Part shown: positions 20,501 to 20,762 of the stretch, in pieces
Layout of the letters: every line of letters starts with the position of its first letter
Numbering within the stretch: position 1 is the first letter of the stretch
Assembly (NCBI GenBank): GCA_025786725.1
Contig: JAHLTZ010000160.1
Span: 1 to 20,762 of the forward strand
Origin: Syncephalis fuscata
Taxonomy: Eukaryota > Zoopagomycota > Zoopagomycetes > Zoopagales > Piptocephalidaceae
Length of the DNA stretch: 20,762 nt
Reading direction: 5' to 3'
Notes under the pieces: generated by a model
Told to the model about the DNA's origin: nothing
The model's input: the letters and a program-made list of their open reading frames with translations, nothing else
Databases searched by the model: none
Position numbers and translations under genes: made by a program

Positions 20501-20762
20501 TGATTGTTTTGACGGTATTGACCGTACAGCAGATAGTACACCTATTGTGGAGGTACAAACCGAACCAGTTCAACCGGTTAAACGGGCTGGTTTCCGTCCT
20601 ATTGGTAGTGTGGTATCCGATACGTCTGCCAATGAGCCAGCACCAACACCAAAATTAATAGAGAGTACAGAGGACAGTATAGATGGTGAACCATTAATGG
20701 ATACAACGATTAATGACACTAATGAAGATGATTTAAATGGTGAACCAATGGAATTAAATGAC
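17518..20762 (+). CDS. U2SURP: U2SURP/SR140, U2 snRNP-associated splicing factor, 3' end outside window
   Basis: Twenty exons are visible: 17518-17598, 17682-17777, 17835-17943, 18021-18176, 18221-18309, 18357-18421, 18466-18533, 18589-18621, 18677-18756, 18811-19060, 19127-19186, 19248-19276, 19322-19423, 19470-19529, 19586-19726, 19784-19937, 19970-20025, 20089-20225, 20282-20369 and 20427 onward, about 730 residues so far. Order: a basic helical N-terminus (FQKRKEEEELKRR, EVYKEFVASFEDDEPGMKAF); an RRM at about 245-330 (SHDLGDPTTTNIFVSNI, VKIMWPRPYDER, GFVAFMYREHAAQALKNLDG, VWGKAVPLP); a SURP module from about 373 (REVLYIIHRTVERITRYGPQFE, FRFLYDHR); a poly-Asp stretch; a CID-like helical domain (RERIGEFALDHTDDTKSVVD, VKVIRFELISELL); and the start of the acidic DLNGEP repeats. 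It works in the nucleus with U2 snRNP in branch-site recognition. The exon 4, 8 and 16 ends are deduced from frame. Confidence 0.92.

Noticed and set aside
1-20762. tRNA, rRNA or other RNA genes
   Set aside because: I saw no cloverleaf-type or conserved RNA sequence on either strand, though small RNAs cannot be excluded by eye.

Overview
The window is nuclear DNA of a eukaryote with a compact, intron-rich, AT-rich genome. Every recognisable host gene is cut by many very short introns, mostly about 41-83 nt, with GTAAGT-like donors and TAG acceptors. Once these are removed, the reading frames close exactly. The gene set (sphingosine kinase, an SCP1/transgelin-like protein, the complex I assembly factor NDUFAF2, two Sso1/syntaxin-type Qa-SNAREs, U2SURP/SR140) fits an opisthokont. 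An early-diverging fungus is my best guess, but this is inference, and a compact-genome animal relative is not excluded.

Layout. 1-2527: a Mutator-like (MULE) transposon with long terminal inverted repeats, a broken DDE transposase, and an extra tandem copy of its right terminal repeat. 2932-5279 (+): an 8-exon sphingosine kinase. 5426-6790: a second, internally deleted MULE of the same family in the opposite orientation, so the kinase gene sits between two inverted copies. 6961-8147 (+): a metal-dependent amidohydrolase. 8362-9211 (+): a calponin/transgelin-like actin-binding protein. 9346-10333 (+): NDUFAF2. 10663-11960 and 12196-13591 (+): two tandem paralogous syntaxins with near-parallel exon structure. 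13697-14722 (-): a secreted-protein gene whose frame is broken about five times. 15138 to about 17000 (-): a multi-pass membrane protein of unknown family. 17518 to beyond the window end (+): U2SURP.

The genes are unrelated housekeeping or membrane-traffic genes. I see no functional cluster, CRISPR array or RNA gene. The most interesting material is the MULE pair with its regularly spaced repeated terminal motif, a 5' motif shared by the two genes just downstream of the MULE copies, the syntaxin tandem duplication with a repeat-built tail on the second copy, and the two difficult minus-strand genes. I did not find a convincing new molecular system.
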